Assembly (NCBI GenBank): GCA_026210745.1 | Contig: CP110631.1 | Location: 2,542,001-2,606,000, forward strand | Reading direction: 5' to 3' | DNA from: Exobasidium rhododendri | Taxonomy: Eukaryota > Basidiomycota > Exobasidiomycetes > Exobasidiales > Exobasidiaceae | DNA: 64,000 bases | Part shown: positions 43,205 through 54,100 of the stretch, in pieces | Position numbering within the stretch: the stretch's first letter is position 1 | How the letters are laid out: the number at the start of each line of letters is the position of its first letter | Program-made: the position numbers and the translations under genes | Notes under the pieces: generated by a model | Seen by the model: only the letters and a program-made list of their open reading frames with translations | The model's database searches: none | Told to the model about the DNA's origin: nothing

Positions 43205-45919
43205 TCACCGCTTGATCAAGCGAAGCACTGCATCTCGCTCATTCCGCCTCTTCGCCGCTTCCTTTTCACCTGCTTCACCTGCGCTAGGTCGACCTTCGTA
43301 CCTGCCCAACTTCTCCAGTAGAGCCGCCATCTTTAGTGGCTTCACCTCTCTATACCTTGCTTGACGAATGGTCGTGTTCATGGAGAATTCCGACACTTTG
43401 CCGTCCACGGGAATGATCGTCGTCTGTTTGATCTCCGCAAACACCTCCGACATTCCCTTTTGCATCCCTTCCGATTGTCCGATGAGGTAATCCAGATCAT
43501 GTTGAAGATTCCTGAGACCCAAGATGGAAAGCTGGGGCTCTTCTTTGTTCAGCAGGTACTCATTTAAGAGAGTATCGGCAACAAATTTGAACGCACTCTT
43601 GTAGTGTTCCAGTTTGATCTCTCTAGGCAGCAAGACCAGCACGCTTTCCATCATTGTGCTGAGCCACTGGAGCATCTCCGGCAGCCAATCCTGTGGTCCT
43701 TTATGCTCCTGGCTAGGCGTCCAGTCATACTCTGCCATCCCGAAGAATTCCGATATCTTGGTCGCAATCGCGCTGTCTATGCGTTTTTGAGCCAGATCCA
43801 GTGTAGTGTTGAAGTGCGACGAAGCATCGAGTCGTAGCTTACCGCCTCGATGTGGTGCTCTTAGTGCAGCCAAAAGTGTCTCTAGCTGCGTGCAAGCCAG
43901 TCGGAAATGCTCCGCGTTGAGGACAATCTGGGCAATCTGACTTAGATTGTTCGTCTTGTGCAGACTGTTGCGAATACTGTTACTAACTTGTTGGATCAGT
44001 AGCTCATCCAACGACTTCTTCAGGATGTCGTCTACGTCTCGATGACTTTGCGAGAACCCGTCGGAGAATTGGTAGTACTGATCAGTGAGGTTCCTGATGT
44101 CGATACAGCAAAGAGGGTACGTCTGCGAGAAGGGCAAGGCAAGGGGAAAGGGCATGCTGCAAAGGGAGTGCAGATCATAGTCAGCTCATCCCCTTCTCAC
44201 TTCCAATCTCAACGTTCCAATCACATGCTCACCTTTGCAGCTTCTCAGCGTCTCCCGGCTTCAACCAGCATACATTGAGCACCTTTCGAAGCTCGTCTGC
44301 ATTCTGTACCTCCATCGGTTGGTGTTCTGTCTCTTGAACAGCTTTCTGAAAATCGTTGGAAAAGCGAACTCGCAGCAATTGAGCATACCGTTCAAAGAGC
44401 GTTAGCAGGAGTGCATTCAGCTTGGTGACCGGGAAAGAGTAGCCCTGCAGATGACAAAGGGAGAAGTGAGGAAGGGGTAAATCTGTGCACTTGCCTCGGA
44501 AAGAATCTCTACGTCATCGCCTTACCTCCAGTGTCATCATGAATGTTTGGATCACCGCTTTCGTCGACACAAACACTTTGGTATTCCCGCAATCTCGCAG
44601 CCCCACACTGACAATGTCTACTACCCTTTCGCACATGTTGTCCCACAAGTCATCGACTTCTTGTTCCGATCGAAAGCCAGGCGGAGACGTTTGAAGGACG
44701 TGATGCTCGACGAGGAAAAAGCCTACCACTTCCTGTAGCAAAGAAGGGAAGGTCGGATTGGATGGATCAAAGCTCAGCCCTTGCGAAAGGAGAAGATTGG
44801 CTTGCGCTCTGCGATCTTCTTGGTAGCTAGCCTGTAGCTGTTCCCGTATGTCCATGACGTCGTAGATGTGTATACATTGATAGAGAGGTTTGAAGTCAAT
44901 CTGGACGTGCTCATTGTCGACAAAATTATCTGCCATGGTAGCTAGCATGTAAGGTGCCTTGATTGGTGCAGCAAGCATACCACCACCACCACTCACACTC
45001 GATTCGTTCGTTTACGACAAGCTCGATCGGACTATTGACCTTTGCTAAACTTAGTATAGCGTCCCTTCCACTCTTGACTTTCCACCTTCTCTGTCTCGCT
45101 TCCATGCCTTCCAATGCCACTTGGCCTACTAGCCTTCCCTTTTCTCGCACTTCGAATAGCCACTCTCTCATTTCCCTAGTCACAGCTGTTCGCACTTGTT
45201 CCCTCATTGTTGGAATAGAATCAAGCATGTGTCGTGCAAACTCATGGTGCAGCACCGGCTTCAAGTGGATCGTGGATAGTTCCTCCAGTGACTATGCGTA
45301 GCGGATTGAGGTATAAGCTTGGCAGCATCGATCACTGCAACGTGGGCATCACTCACTCGCAGCGCAGAATAGTATTTCCTGTCTTCGATGAGCCCATCTA
45401 CCCTGTTTGCCATATCAAGCACCCTTAAGCAGAGTTGCAACGTCTCAATTGCCTCGTCGACGTTCTGTGCAACTTTGCGTGTCTCCAGAAGATTCTTTTT
45501 CTGTGTCACAGCAGAGGCATCCCTTCAACACACTGCATCCAAGTCTCACAGCTAGCCCGTGTTCCACTCACCTTACTGCTCAGACTCTGTCCACCAGCCT
45601 GTACTTCCTCATTGAGTTCACTGATTCGGTGCTTCAAGCTCACAGTGCCAGATCGCACCTTCAGTAACTTGTCGACTGCTGACGCAAAATCCTGATGATT
45701 CTCGTTGCAGACACTCTCAATCTCCGTCTCCTTCTCTTGCACAAAGTCTCTCAGCCTCTTCAGGAATGCATCGGATTGATTGGCTTCGTCGAGTGACTTG
45801 ATGATGGGACCAAGTTGCTCCAGGTTTTCATTCTCAGCGTCAAGATCCGAGAAGAGAGTCAATTGCTGCAGTTGCGCATCAAGGGAGATTTGTGGTCTTG
45901 CTCGTGACCGCAGTGCCAT
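43205..45919 (-). CDS. Exocyst complex subunit Sec15
   Basis: Tethers post-Golgi vesicles to the plasma membrane; in yeast it is the direct effector of the GTP-bound Rab Sec4. Exons 45919-45572, 45500-45357, 45291-44997, 44929-44526, 44444-44233 and 44156-43205 give 784 residues, close to the family norm. Recognisable segments: AIETLQLCLRVLDMANRVDG, YYSALRSLEELSTIHLKPVL across intron 2, MREWLFEVREKGRLVGQVAL, NEHVQIDFKPLYQCIHIYDV, TKLNALLLTLFERYAQLLRV and the hallmark LPFSQTYPLCCIDIRN. Every intron join is in phase and restores conserved sequence. A putative Sec4/Rab8 partner is encoded 17 kb away in this window. Confidence 0.94.
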
Positions 45920-46174
45920 GGCAATCACACATGCACCTACGAGGTGACAGGCGAGATGGCTGAATGCGCAGAGGTGGCAGAGTGAATGAAGGGAGCAAAA
46001 AAGCGAGGCGGAGGAATTCTTAGGCCGACTTTGCTCCAAGTGTTGGAGCTGACGGAGGAGCGCGCTTGGACCATCAACGCCTGTTGCACTTGCGTCCGCG
46101 TCCAACTTGATCTGCACTGGAGTCGTTTGTCTGTTCCTTCCTGCCACATCCACTTGCCGCCACTTGCCGCCATC

Positions 46175-47569
46175 ATGGAGGACTCAGCTCGACATCAGAT
46201 CAACATGAAGGTCTTACGGCGTCATGATAAGGCGATTGTTGATATCATAGAGAGCGCGAGCTTTGTTGTTCTGTACTCTCACAATGGAGAGTGGGTGAGT
46301 GATGGCGCCGCGCTGGGGTGGACTGACCTCTAGCAGAGGACTGACACGGCAGGCATTCTAGACAAAGACAGGCATTGAAGGGCCTATGTTCCTGTACAGA
46401 AGGTGAGAGACATCAGAAAGCATTCTGCTGAAGGCGCGTCGGTAGGTCTCACGCCTCGAAACACCATCTCCTCTTGAACACAGATCAGTCAATCCGCCCT
46501 ATGGCTTCTTTGTACTGAATCGCAATGGAGTCGAGAACTTTTCTGCGAATTTGACGACGGAAGACGATCTGGAATTGACGACTGAATTTATTATCTATAG
46601 AGCGTCACAAGGCGAGTGATGGAGTACTACAGTCGCATAAATCGCGATCGATGCAGGTAGCTGCTGACCTTTGCCCCACCTCACAGGCGAAGACGTTGTT
46701 GGGATCTGGATATTCGAACCGGGACAGAGGGAGAGTGTGGGACAACAACTGCTAAAGTGAACATAAGTCGCCTGCTAAGAGTATTGGTTTCCCTGCATGC
46801 TGAAAGATGACCTGCTCCTCTTCAGACTACAAGCCACACCATTGATCACGACCGCTTCTGCTCTCGATCCACTTGCTGATGCATCTGCTCAAAGCAAAGC
46901 TGCACCCTCTGCTCACGCCAGTCAGAGCATCAGTCTAGACGCTTTGTTTGGGAGTGCGTCCAAATCATCAGAACGTGCTGGACCAACAAAATCTACAAAT
47001 GGTCTCTCACTGCTGGAAAGCATCTTTGACAGTGCTAGCCCCCAAAAGATCTCTGCCAAAGCTGCAAATCTTGCAGACGCTTCCAGTACACCTCACTCTA
47101 CGTCACACTCTGACGGAGCAGAAGATCTCAAGGCTTTGCTGGGTTTGCAAAGCAGCGCAATCAAGCCTTCTGCGCTACCTAAACCTACTGCTTCAACACC
47201 TTCCGGACTCGAAGCTCTGTTTGCCTCGACAAGTGTCAGCGCATCAAGAATACCCCCAGAGACAAAGTTAGAGCAAGTAATGAATGGGAAGACGAGCGCT
47301 GTCAGGGGCTCTGCCGCAGACCTCGTCGATGCTTCACTGCAGTCCAGGCGAGAAGGCAGTGCTGCGACTCTTGTCGATTCCTTGAGTCGGCGAGACTTTG
47401 TACGTGAGGTCCTGTCGTTGATACATGTGAGTCGTGTCACGGTCTTCTTGCCTCCTCTTGTATTACGTGTTGGCTATATTGACCACTTCGCTTTGCTTGC
47501 TAAATCAAGACGGACAAGGACTTTGTCGACGACCTCTATCAGCGCTATCAGAACAAGAGTCACCAGTGA
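46175..47569 (+). CDS. Dcp1, mRNA decapping activator
   Basis: Activates Dcp2 for removal of the 5' cap, acting in P-bodies. Exons 46175-46294, 46362-46402, 46484-46611, 46687-46756, 46826-47426 and 47510-47569 give 339 residues. The EVH1-like domain occupies residues 1-125: NMKVLRRHDKAIVDIIESAS, SFVVLYSHNGEWTKTGIEGP, MFLYRR, PPYGFFVLNRNGVENFSANL, then EFIIYRASQGEDVVGIWIFE. Intron 3 has a GC donor (AAG|GCGAGT) with a normal CACAG acceptor; no GT donor gives an open frame. The C-terminal extension is Ser/Ala-rich with repeated leucine-containing motifs (SLDALFGSAS, LLESIFDSAS, LKALLGLQS). It ends in a helix split by intron 5 (FVREVLSLIHTDKDFVDDLY), reminiscent of the trimerisation helix of animal DCP1. 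Confidence 0.92.
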
Positions 47570-47708
47570 ATCTACCTTCTATCCGTCTCGTCCAATGCTC
47601 CCATCATCTGTATCATCTGCAAAACGCCATCTGGTTATCATGTGTGACCGGTCTTCTAATGTACAATGCATAGGTATCGTTTTTGTCCTGCAGCCTCGTC
47701 TCCTGCTC

Positions 47709-48581
47709 TCAACGCTGTTCCTCAAAGATGGATAGCCGTATCGCTTGCAGCTCTGTCTCATCGAGCTGCTTGAACGTGATCTTGCTTGGTCTGCTCTTTG
47801 GCTGCCCTGTAGTGCTCTCTGCTTCTCTTTCGCTACTTGTCGCAGTACTATTCCTCCCCCCAAAGAGAGTATTGGACGAAGCAGAGACCGTAGCACATTG
47901 TGCAGCCAGCTTTGCAAATAAAGGTCGGTTGAATTGATGGAGCCTTGCCATGACACGCATCAGCAACGAGTCTGTCTCGTCTTCTCCTCCGCGTTTCACT
48001 CACCTCCATGCCTCGTCATTGCTGACTAGGCCATCGTTGAGTTTATTCAGAGTGTAGGTCTTGAAGATCGACTTTATAAAGAACAGAAGCTTTGTCGGGG
48101 TATCAGTATTTGCGTTCCACTTTGGAAATGCAAGTGAGAGACTGAGTCGGTAATCCTTTGGCTAGTGCGCATAGCGATAGTGCCCTTGAGTCAGTGTCTT
48201 CTCAAGCATCGTGTCCTCACAGAAAAGGGGATGACCTTGAAGCTCGTCTTGTCTCGACTGCAACTCACATCTACGAGTGGATGTACTACGCTGTTCTTTT
48301 CGAAGTGCACTATGGGTGCAACATGTGGATATGCGGCAGGGAATGTGACCTCGAAGTTATAGACACTCCTTCGATAATAGCCCTTGTGGACAAAGATGAC
48401 GCCATTCCATGTGTCGAGCTGTTCGGACAGGGATATGTAAATGCCTTCGGGGCAATTGCCAGGCTGGATCAGCTGCACACTAGATCGTAGAAGAGTAAGG
48501 CACAACCTTCCGCTTTCTTTAGCGAGCAGATCTTACTCACTACTGCATCTGAAGCTCTGTTCTCCGCAGACGTGGTTTCAT
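47709..48581 (-). CDS. UBC-fold protein, AKTIP/FTS-like E2 variant
   Basis: Exons 48581-48541, 48479-48269, 48161-48004 and 47943-47709 give 214 residues. The UBC core is clear: GNCPEGIYISLSEQLDTWNG, VIFVHKGYYRRSVYNFEVTF, PAAYPHVAPIVHFE and NSVVHPLVD, then the late helices in DTPTKLLFFIKSIFKTYTLN. At the position of the E2 active-site Cys the sequence gives HPLVDPKDYRLSL with no Cys, so it is a catalytically inactive variant. This matches the AKTIP (FTS) group, which in animals and filamentous fungi works with Hook and FHIP proteins to link early endosomes to dynein. Whether that complex exists here cannot be seen. Confidence 0.88.
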
Positions 48582-48752
48582 TTTATCGACAGGGGACTAG
48601 CTCAGGTATGGTAGAGGTGACATAGATGGTGTTGCGTGTTGGTCGAATGAGGCGCGGGTGCATACCGCAACATTGCCGGGGTTTGAAGACTAATCTTACC
48701 TATAGCTAGAAGATATTGATATACAATCAATATTATGTGAAAGTCATACTCC

Positions 48753-48870
48753 TCCTTCGTGGTCCACTGGTTAGGATTCGAGCTTCTCATAACCGCCCTG
48801 ATGTAAAGATATCTTTAAAATTCAGGGCGTACAACCGTTCGCGGACCGGGTTCAATTCCCGGCGAGGGAA
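48753..48870 (+). tRNA. tRNA-Glu(CTC) with a 46 nt hairpin-forming intron
   Basis: Acceptor TCCTTCG pairs with CGAGGGA (one T-G wobble) and the discriminator A is at 48870. The D arm contains GGTTAGGAT and the T arm is CCGGG-TTCAATT-CCCGG. The anticodon stem is CGAGC/GTTCG and the loop TTCTCA, anticodon CTC. An insertion of about 46 nt follows position 37, the canonical intron site. Inside it CGCCCTGA and TCAGGGCG form a perfect 8 bp stem, with a further AAAGATATCTTT palindrome in the loop. Confidence 0.9.
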
Positions 48871-48877
48871 TTTTTTT
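48871..48877 (+). terminator. Pol III T7 terminator of tRNA-Glu
   Basis: Seven T residues directly after the discriminator base. Confidence 0.85.
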
Positions 48878-49255
48878 GCCATCGACAATCACACTGTCGG
48901 GACAGATGCCTCGCGCTAGGAGGTCGATCATAATAGCGAGGTCGTCGAGGTATCACAACGAGGAACTCCATCCTCCCTCTACCTTGCATCGTCCTCGGAG
49001 ACAATCCACTATATTCGATGGGAAAGTCGGCATGGTATGCAGACAATTTGAACGATCGTTGCGCGAGGACCGTGCACGTCAACTGGCTCGCGTGAAATGA
49101 TGCAATCCAAGTGTGATAACGAAACTTGATCGATCTCCCACCGTCAAGATCAAGATCAAGGCGACCCATCACGCCTATCGGATCATCGCTGCTCATATGG
49201 CTTCGATGAGAGCGACAAAGACACCTTCCTTCTCCAGATACACCGCAACAGCACC
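48878..49255. other. Intergenic region, no gene supported
   Basis: 378 bp between tRNA-Glu and the F-box-like gene. A short plus-strand frame (48908-49100, about 64 basic residues) and an opposing frame are present but have no domain or splice support. Confidence 0.45.
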
Positions 49256-51078
49256 ATGAAGCTATTTCACGACTGCCTAGATTCACTAATACATGCCATC
49301 AAGCTTACAGCGCAGACTGTCGGCTTCTTACTGGGCATACATCTCTTTTTCATTCTCCATCTGACACAATTCCTCACCACTGATCCTATAGGAGCGCTTC
49401 GCCAGAATTCACATCACAGAGGAATTTTGACAACTACGACAACACTAAGAACGACGACAAGAAGAAGGAGGAATCAGCAGAACTTCCCGTCCAATCAGGC
49501 CGCCTCGACTCTTCGCTCACTGAACCTGCATCGCCTACCCTCGCTAGAGCCTCGACCACATGAAAGTCCAGAAAGACGGGGTGCCAGATTCGGTCTATTG
49601 GAGTACTTGGCAGCCCGCTTTCGGACTGTGAGCTACAAGATGCGTGAGGAGATTGTAGACTTGGCAGATCAGATCGAGTCAAAGGGGGGAAAGACGGGGT
49701 AAGTTGAGGCGCGGAGAAGATATTCCCATCTTCGACAAGGCAGGCTTATCCGATTCCTTACCCTTCGCACAGCAATCTGATCAGCCAATTTCGACGAAGA
49801 GGAGAAGAAGAAGTTGACCCGGCACTACTGCAAAATCTACCAATCGAGATTGCAAACCACATACTTTCCTTAGCCGCTTCTGAGTATATTCCCACCAAGA
49901 TCTGTCTACTTTCCAAAAGACACTATCGACTCTTTACACCTCGCCTATACTCTTCGATAGAGATCTCCAACCCGGTCATGTTTCGTCAATTACGAATGAC
50001 CTTGGCTCTACATAATCGCAGCTTAGGCATGCACATCAAAGCACTGTCGGTAGCTTCCCGTACTTTTGACAGCTACGGCTACTTCCCAGAGGGCATTGCC
50101 GGATCTGCCGCACTGGGAGTCGGCTTGGAGCAGATTCTTCTCGCAGCACCCAATTTGAGACATCTTTACCTCGATCTGTTTTCTTTAGCGGCAGCACACG
50201 ATGGAACAGTCTCTAGGATGCAGAAGGGCTCCTCTCCTCTATCGCTCACAACAGAGTATGTCGCCTCGCAGTATCTCACCTTACCAATCTTTAGTCACCT
50301 TCGTCACTTGGATCTGACTGTATTCGGATTGGACAAGATAGCGGTAGACAATCTTCGACAGGCACAGCCGCAAGTAAAGAGCTTGACGATACGTTGGGTG
50401 AACAGACAAAGTCGAGTCTTTGAAGAGATGGACGTGAGCAGGGCGATTGCCTCACGAAGCCAAGCAGCAACGGGAGGCCCTGTAGAAGAGGGCGGAGCAA
50501 GTGACGACTCGGAGAGAGAGCAATGGAACGACGACATGAGCGATCGCGCAAGGGGCTCTTGGCGATTAGGTGGCCACCGACACCATGACTTTCTTCTTTT
50601 TGTGGAAGCCATTGAAGCTTTGAGAAAGTGGCCAGCGAATAGTAGTGGACACGACGATGAAGGGCATTATGATAGTGCTGCCTCGGCCTCCACTTCTTCC
50701 ACTACAGGAGGCAGACCACTAGAAGCACTGACGATCTTGGCATGGCCGAAGGCGTTGCGTGAGCTGTCCATCTACTATCGGCAAGACAAGGACGTCCATG
50801 TATCGAGCTGTGCCACCTTCGACACTCTGAACCTCGACGATCCTATCTGGGATCACAGCACCAACACGCAAGATGACCTACCTATCAAACCGCTCTTTGA
50901 TCGCCCTTCTCGAAGACTGACGAAGAAGCTGGACCCCCTAGAGATACACCCTCACCCAGACGGATCATCTCCATCGCCTAAGCCTCTTCTACGTCTAGCT
51001 TTGGACCCTTCCTATCAACTAGGACCTAGACGAGGTTCTCTAGAGACTTGGTCAAACTACAAAGGTCGATGCTGGTGA
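49256..51078 (+). CDS. F-box-like protein with N-terminal hydrophobic segment
   Basis: Exons 49256-49698 and 49773-51078 give 582 residues. The N-terminus has one hydrophobic stretch (TVGFLLGIHLFFILHLTQFL, about residues 22-41) that could be a signal anchor. After a basic, Arg/Thr-rich linker comes an F-box-like motif, LLQNLPIEIANHILSLAAS, followed by LLSKRHYRLFTPRLYSSIEI. Downstream is a region of leucine-rich character (HLYLDLFSLAAAHD, HLRHLDLTVFGLD, LKELSIYYR-like segments), as in many fungal F-box proteins. It would act as a substrate adaptor of an SCF ligase if the F-box is functional. A membrane-anchored F-box protein would be unusual; an alternative is that translation starts later. 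Substrate unknown. Confidence 0.72.
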
Positions 51079-51169
51079 CGCTTGCATTAGTTGGTACTGC
51101 GGTACGTCTGTATTATAACACTTCCATCCTTCTATATGGCTACAATTTATTGTATATTGTTACACTGGC

Positions 51170-54100
51170 TCACCCCTGCAGACCTGCCGCCTGACAGAGC
51201 TGCTTGTATGCAATTGGGCCAGCCTCCTTGCAAAGAGACTTGAAATGAGCTTCTTGATCGTCGTCTGATTTGTTGAGAAGATTGTACGGCGTATCGAACT
51301 CGACGATGTTGCCCCGGGAGAGGACCAGGACACGGTCGTCTATGAAGGGGGGGACCACAAGATCCACAGCATCAGCAAAGGGGCCATGCGCACGCAGTCT
51401 CCTAACTTTATATACACACACACACACACTCACAATCTATCACGGTAGTCAAGCGATGGGCAACGGCGATGATGATGCTCTGCTTCATCTCACGAATTGA
51501 TCGTTGAATGGCGGCGTCCGTCTCAAAGTCAGTCGAAGAAGTCGCTTCATCGAGAATGACGATCCTGGCATCTCGCAATAACGCTCTTGCCAAGGAGATC
51601 AGTTGCGCCTGACCTGCTGAGAAGTTGCTTCCACCGGCTGCTACTTTGGTCGTTAGCTTGACCAGTGCGACCGACTGATTTGCCTGATTGTGGTCACTTC
51701 CTTTCACCTCGTCCCCTCCCCCTCCCTCCTGCTGATCCTCCCCTCGACTGTGCTTGTTGATGTGAACTTGATCGAGTGCCCACTGACACTCTTCATCGCT
51801 CTTCTCCTCGAACGGATCCAAATTCTGCCTGATTGTGCCAGAGAACAAGATGGGATCTTGTGGGACGATGGTCAAACGATTCCTATACTCCAGACCCAGT
51901 TGGAAGATGTCTAGTCCATCAACAATGATCTTCGATTTGGCATCACTGGGCTCGGTGGCACGGAGGAACGTGGAGATCAGACTAGTCTTGCCGCTGCCCG
52001 TTCGACCAACAATGGCGACCTTTTCGCAATTCTTGACGTCAAAGGAGATCGAGTGCAACACTTCAGGCAGATCCTTGTCGTACCGCACACTCAAGTCTCG
52101 AATCTGAATTCCTCCTTCACTGGATGGCCAAGCAGCAGGAATGGGATGATCCTTGCACTTCTCAGGCGCTTCTTGTTCTAGCTCGACGTACTCTTTGATC
52201 CTCTCGATGGAGTTACTATTGTTGCTCAGATGCTTGTAGTCCAGCGTCAGCCAGTACACATACGTCGTGACCAGGTTGGAAGAAGCAATCACCATGCCGG
52301 CAGATCCGGGTGACACCGCTCCAGACAGAGCAAGACATGTGGCTACAAAGACGGCGACACCCGAGATGATCTGAGAGCGAAAGGAGATCCACACTTCCAT
52401 CGTGGCGATAGCCCACCATTGTGCCGAAGTGATGGCTGTGATTGTTTGCATTTGATCGAGAAAGTATTGCTCGGCAGCGAATGCACGCACAGTCACCAGA
52501 CCATCCAGAATCTGGGCAAAAGCGTTGTACAGCGGTGAGGTGGAAGTCGCCTCTATCCGTTGCATGTACATCGTTGATCGCAAAAAGCCCCGAACAAAGT
52601 ACGACAAACCCACGCAAACTACCAGAAGGATGGAGAAAGCAGGCACGATAAAGATGCAAATTAGAGCAGAACTGGCGAAAGCGAGCGAATTGGCCGTTAG
52701 TCGCAAAAAGGTGAGTGGTAGTTGACCATCGATCAGACTGAAATCCGAATTGAAGCGCTGCAAGATTCGGCCGGTAGGATTCTTATCAAAGAAGCGCATC
52801 CTTGCCCGTACAACGCTGTGCAGAAGGAGGGTGTACAATTCCTTCGACGCCTTGTACGCAGCCGTGTAGTAGAGTGCAGATCGAAAGATGATCGTGAGGA
52901 CGGTCGCCAGACCAATAAAGCCATACACTCCTAGATAGAAGGTCTGGTGATCTCTTGCGGGTGGCAGTCCAAACGATGGTCTGATGGAAGCCTCCCCCCA
53001 TAGCTTCAGCCAATACTGTTCACTGGCTGCGACTGCGCGAGAGATGATGGACGCAAAGACGACGAGTGCCCACAGGACAGGAGAAGATGCTCGTAGATAG
53101 AGTCCATAGCAGTCCCACTTGACAGCACCGACATTCCTGCCTTCTAAGTCGTAGAGTAGGCGAGCGGCATCGTCCTTCCCCTTTTTTCCTTGGTCCTGGT
53201 CATGATCGCCGTCCGCGTCTCCTGCTGTGTCGTCTACTTTTGTTTCCTCATTTTGAGACGACTCGGAAGAAGTGCTTGGCGATGACTTGTGAAGTTGTAC
53301 GTCTTCCAGTAGACCTCTCGCCTGCAAGTCCACCACTGTACCGCTGGCGATTACTTTGCCACTGTGCAGACGAACAAGGTACTTTACGCTCGGAAGAACA
53401 AGGCTGACATGATGCGTGACAAGGATGATTCGCCGGTCCTGGGCCAGAGGACCGGTGAGTGCGTGTTGGTAGATGTGATTTTGGACTCGCGTGTCGACGG
53501 CAGACAAGACGTCATCGAGAAAGACCGTCTTACTGCGGCTGTACATTGCCCTAGCCAGGCTGATCCGAGCCTTTTGACCACCAGAGAGAGTCTCTTTACT
53601 GATCCTCGTGGCATCGCCTTCTTCCCATTCTCGGAGATCATCTTCGAGCGCGCAGGCATGAAGTACAGCACGGTAACGTTCTTCTTCGTACGGCGTAATG
53701 AACAAGATGTTCTTCTTGACGCTCTTTCCTGCCTCCATCCATGGCGTTTGACCAGCAAAGGAAAAGAGACACTGGCCTCCTTTGCCAAACTTGGGCATGG
53801 TTTGTGTCCCTGAGATTCGCCTCATTTCTCCCAACAATGCAGCGAGGAGACTCGACTTGCCAGAAGCGGTAGGCCCTTCTATGACACTAAGACCGTTGAG
53901 AGGAAACGACACAGATACATCACTCAGTGTGAAGCACTTCTTGCCTTTCCTTTGCGTTTGACTGCTCTGCCAGGTGAAGTGACCTTTCTCGATCGACAAA
54001 GGCTCGTCAATTGCATCATTTTGATCTCCCTGATGGGACAGCTTGTCTTGCATTCGAAAGGCGGAAATGCAGTCTTCTATCTCTTCTTCTTCGAGGAAAG

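Noticed and set aside
48876-49100. Short basic frame after tRNA-Glu
   Set aside because: No conserved motif, no splice signals, and an equally long frame on the opposite strand.
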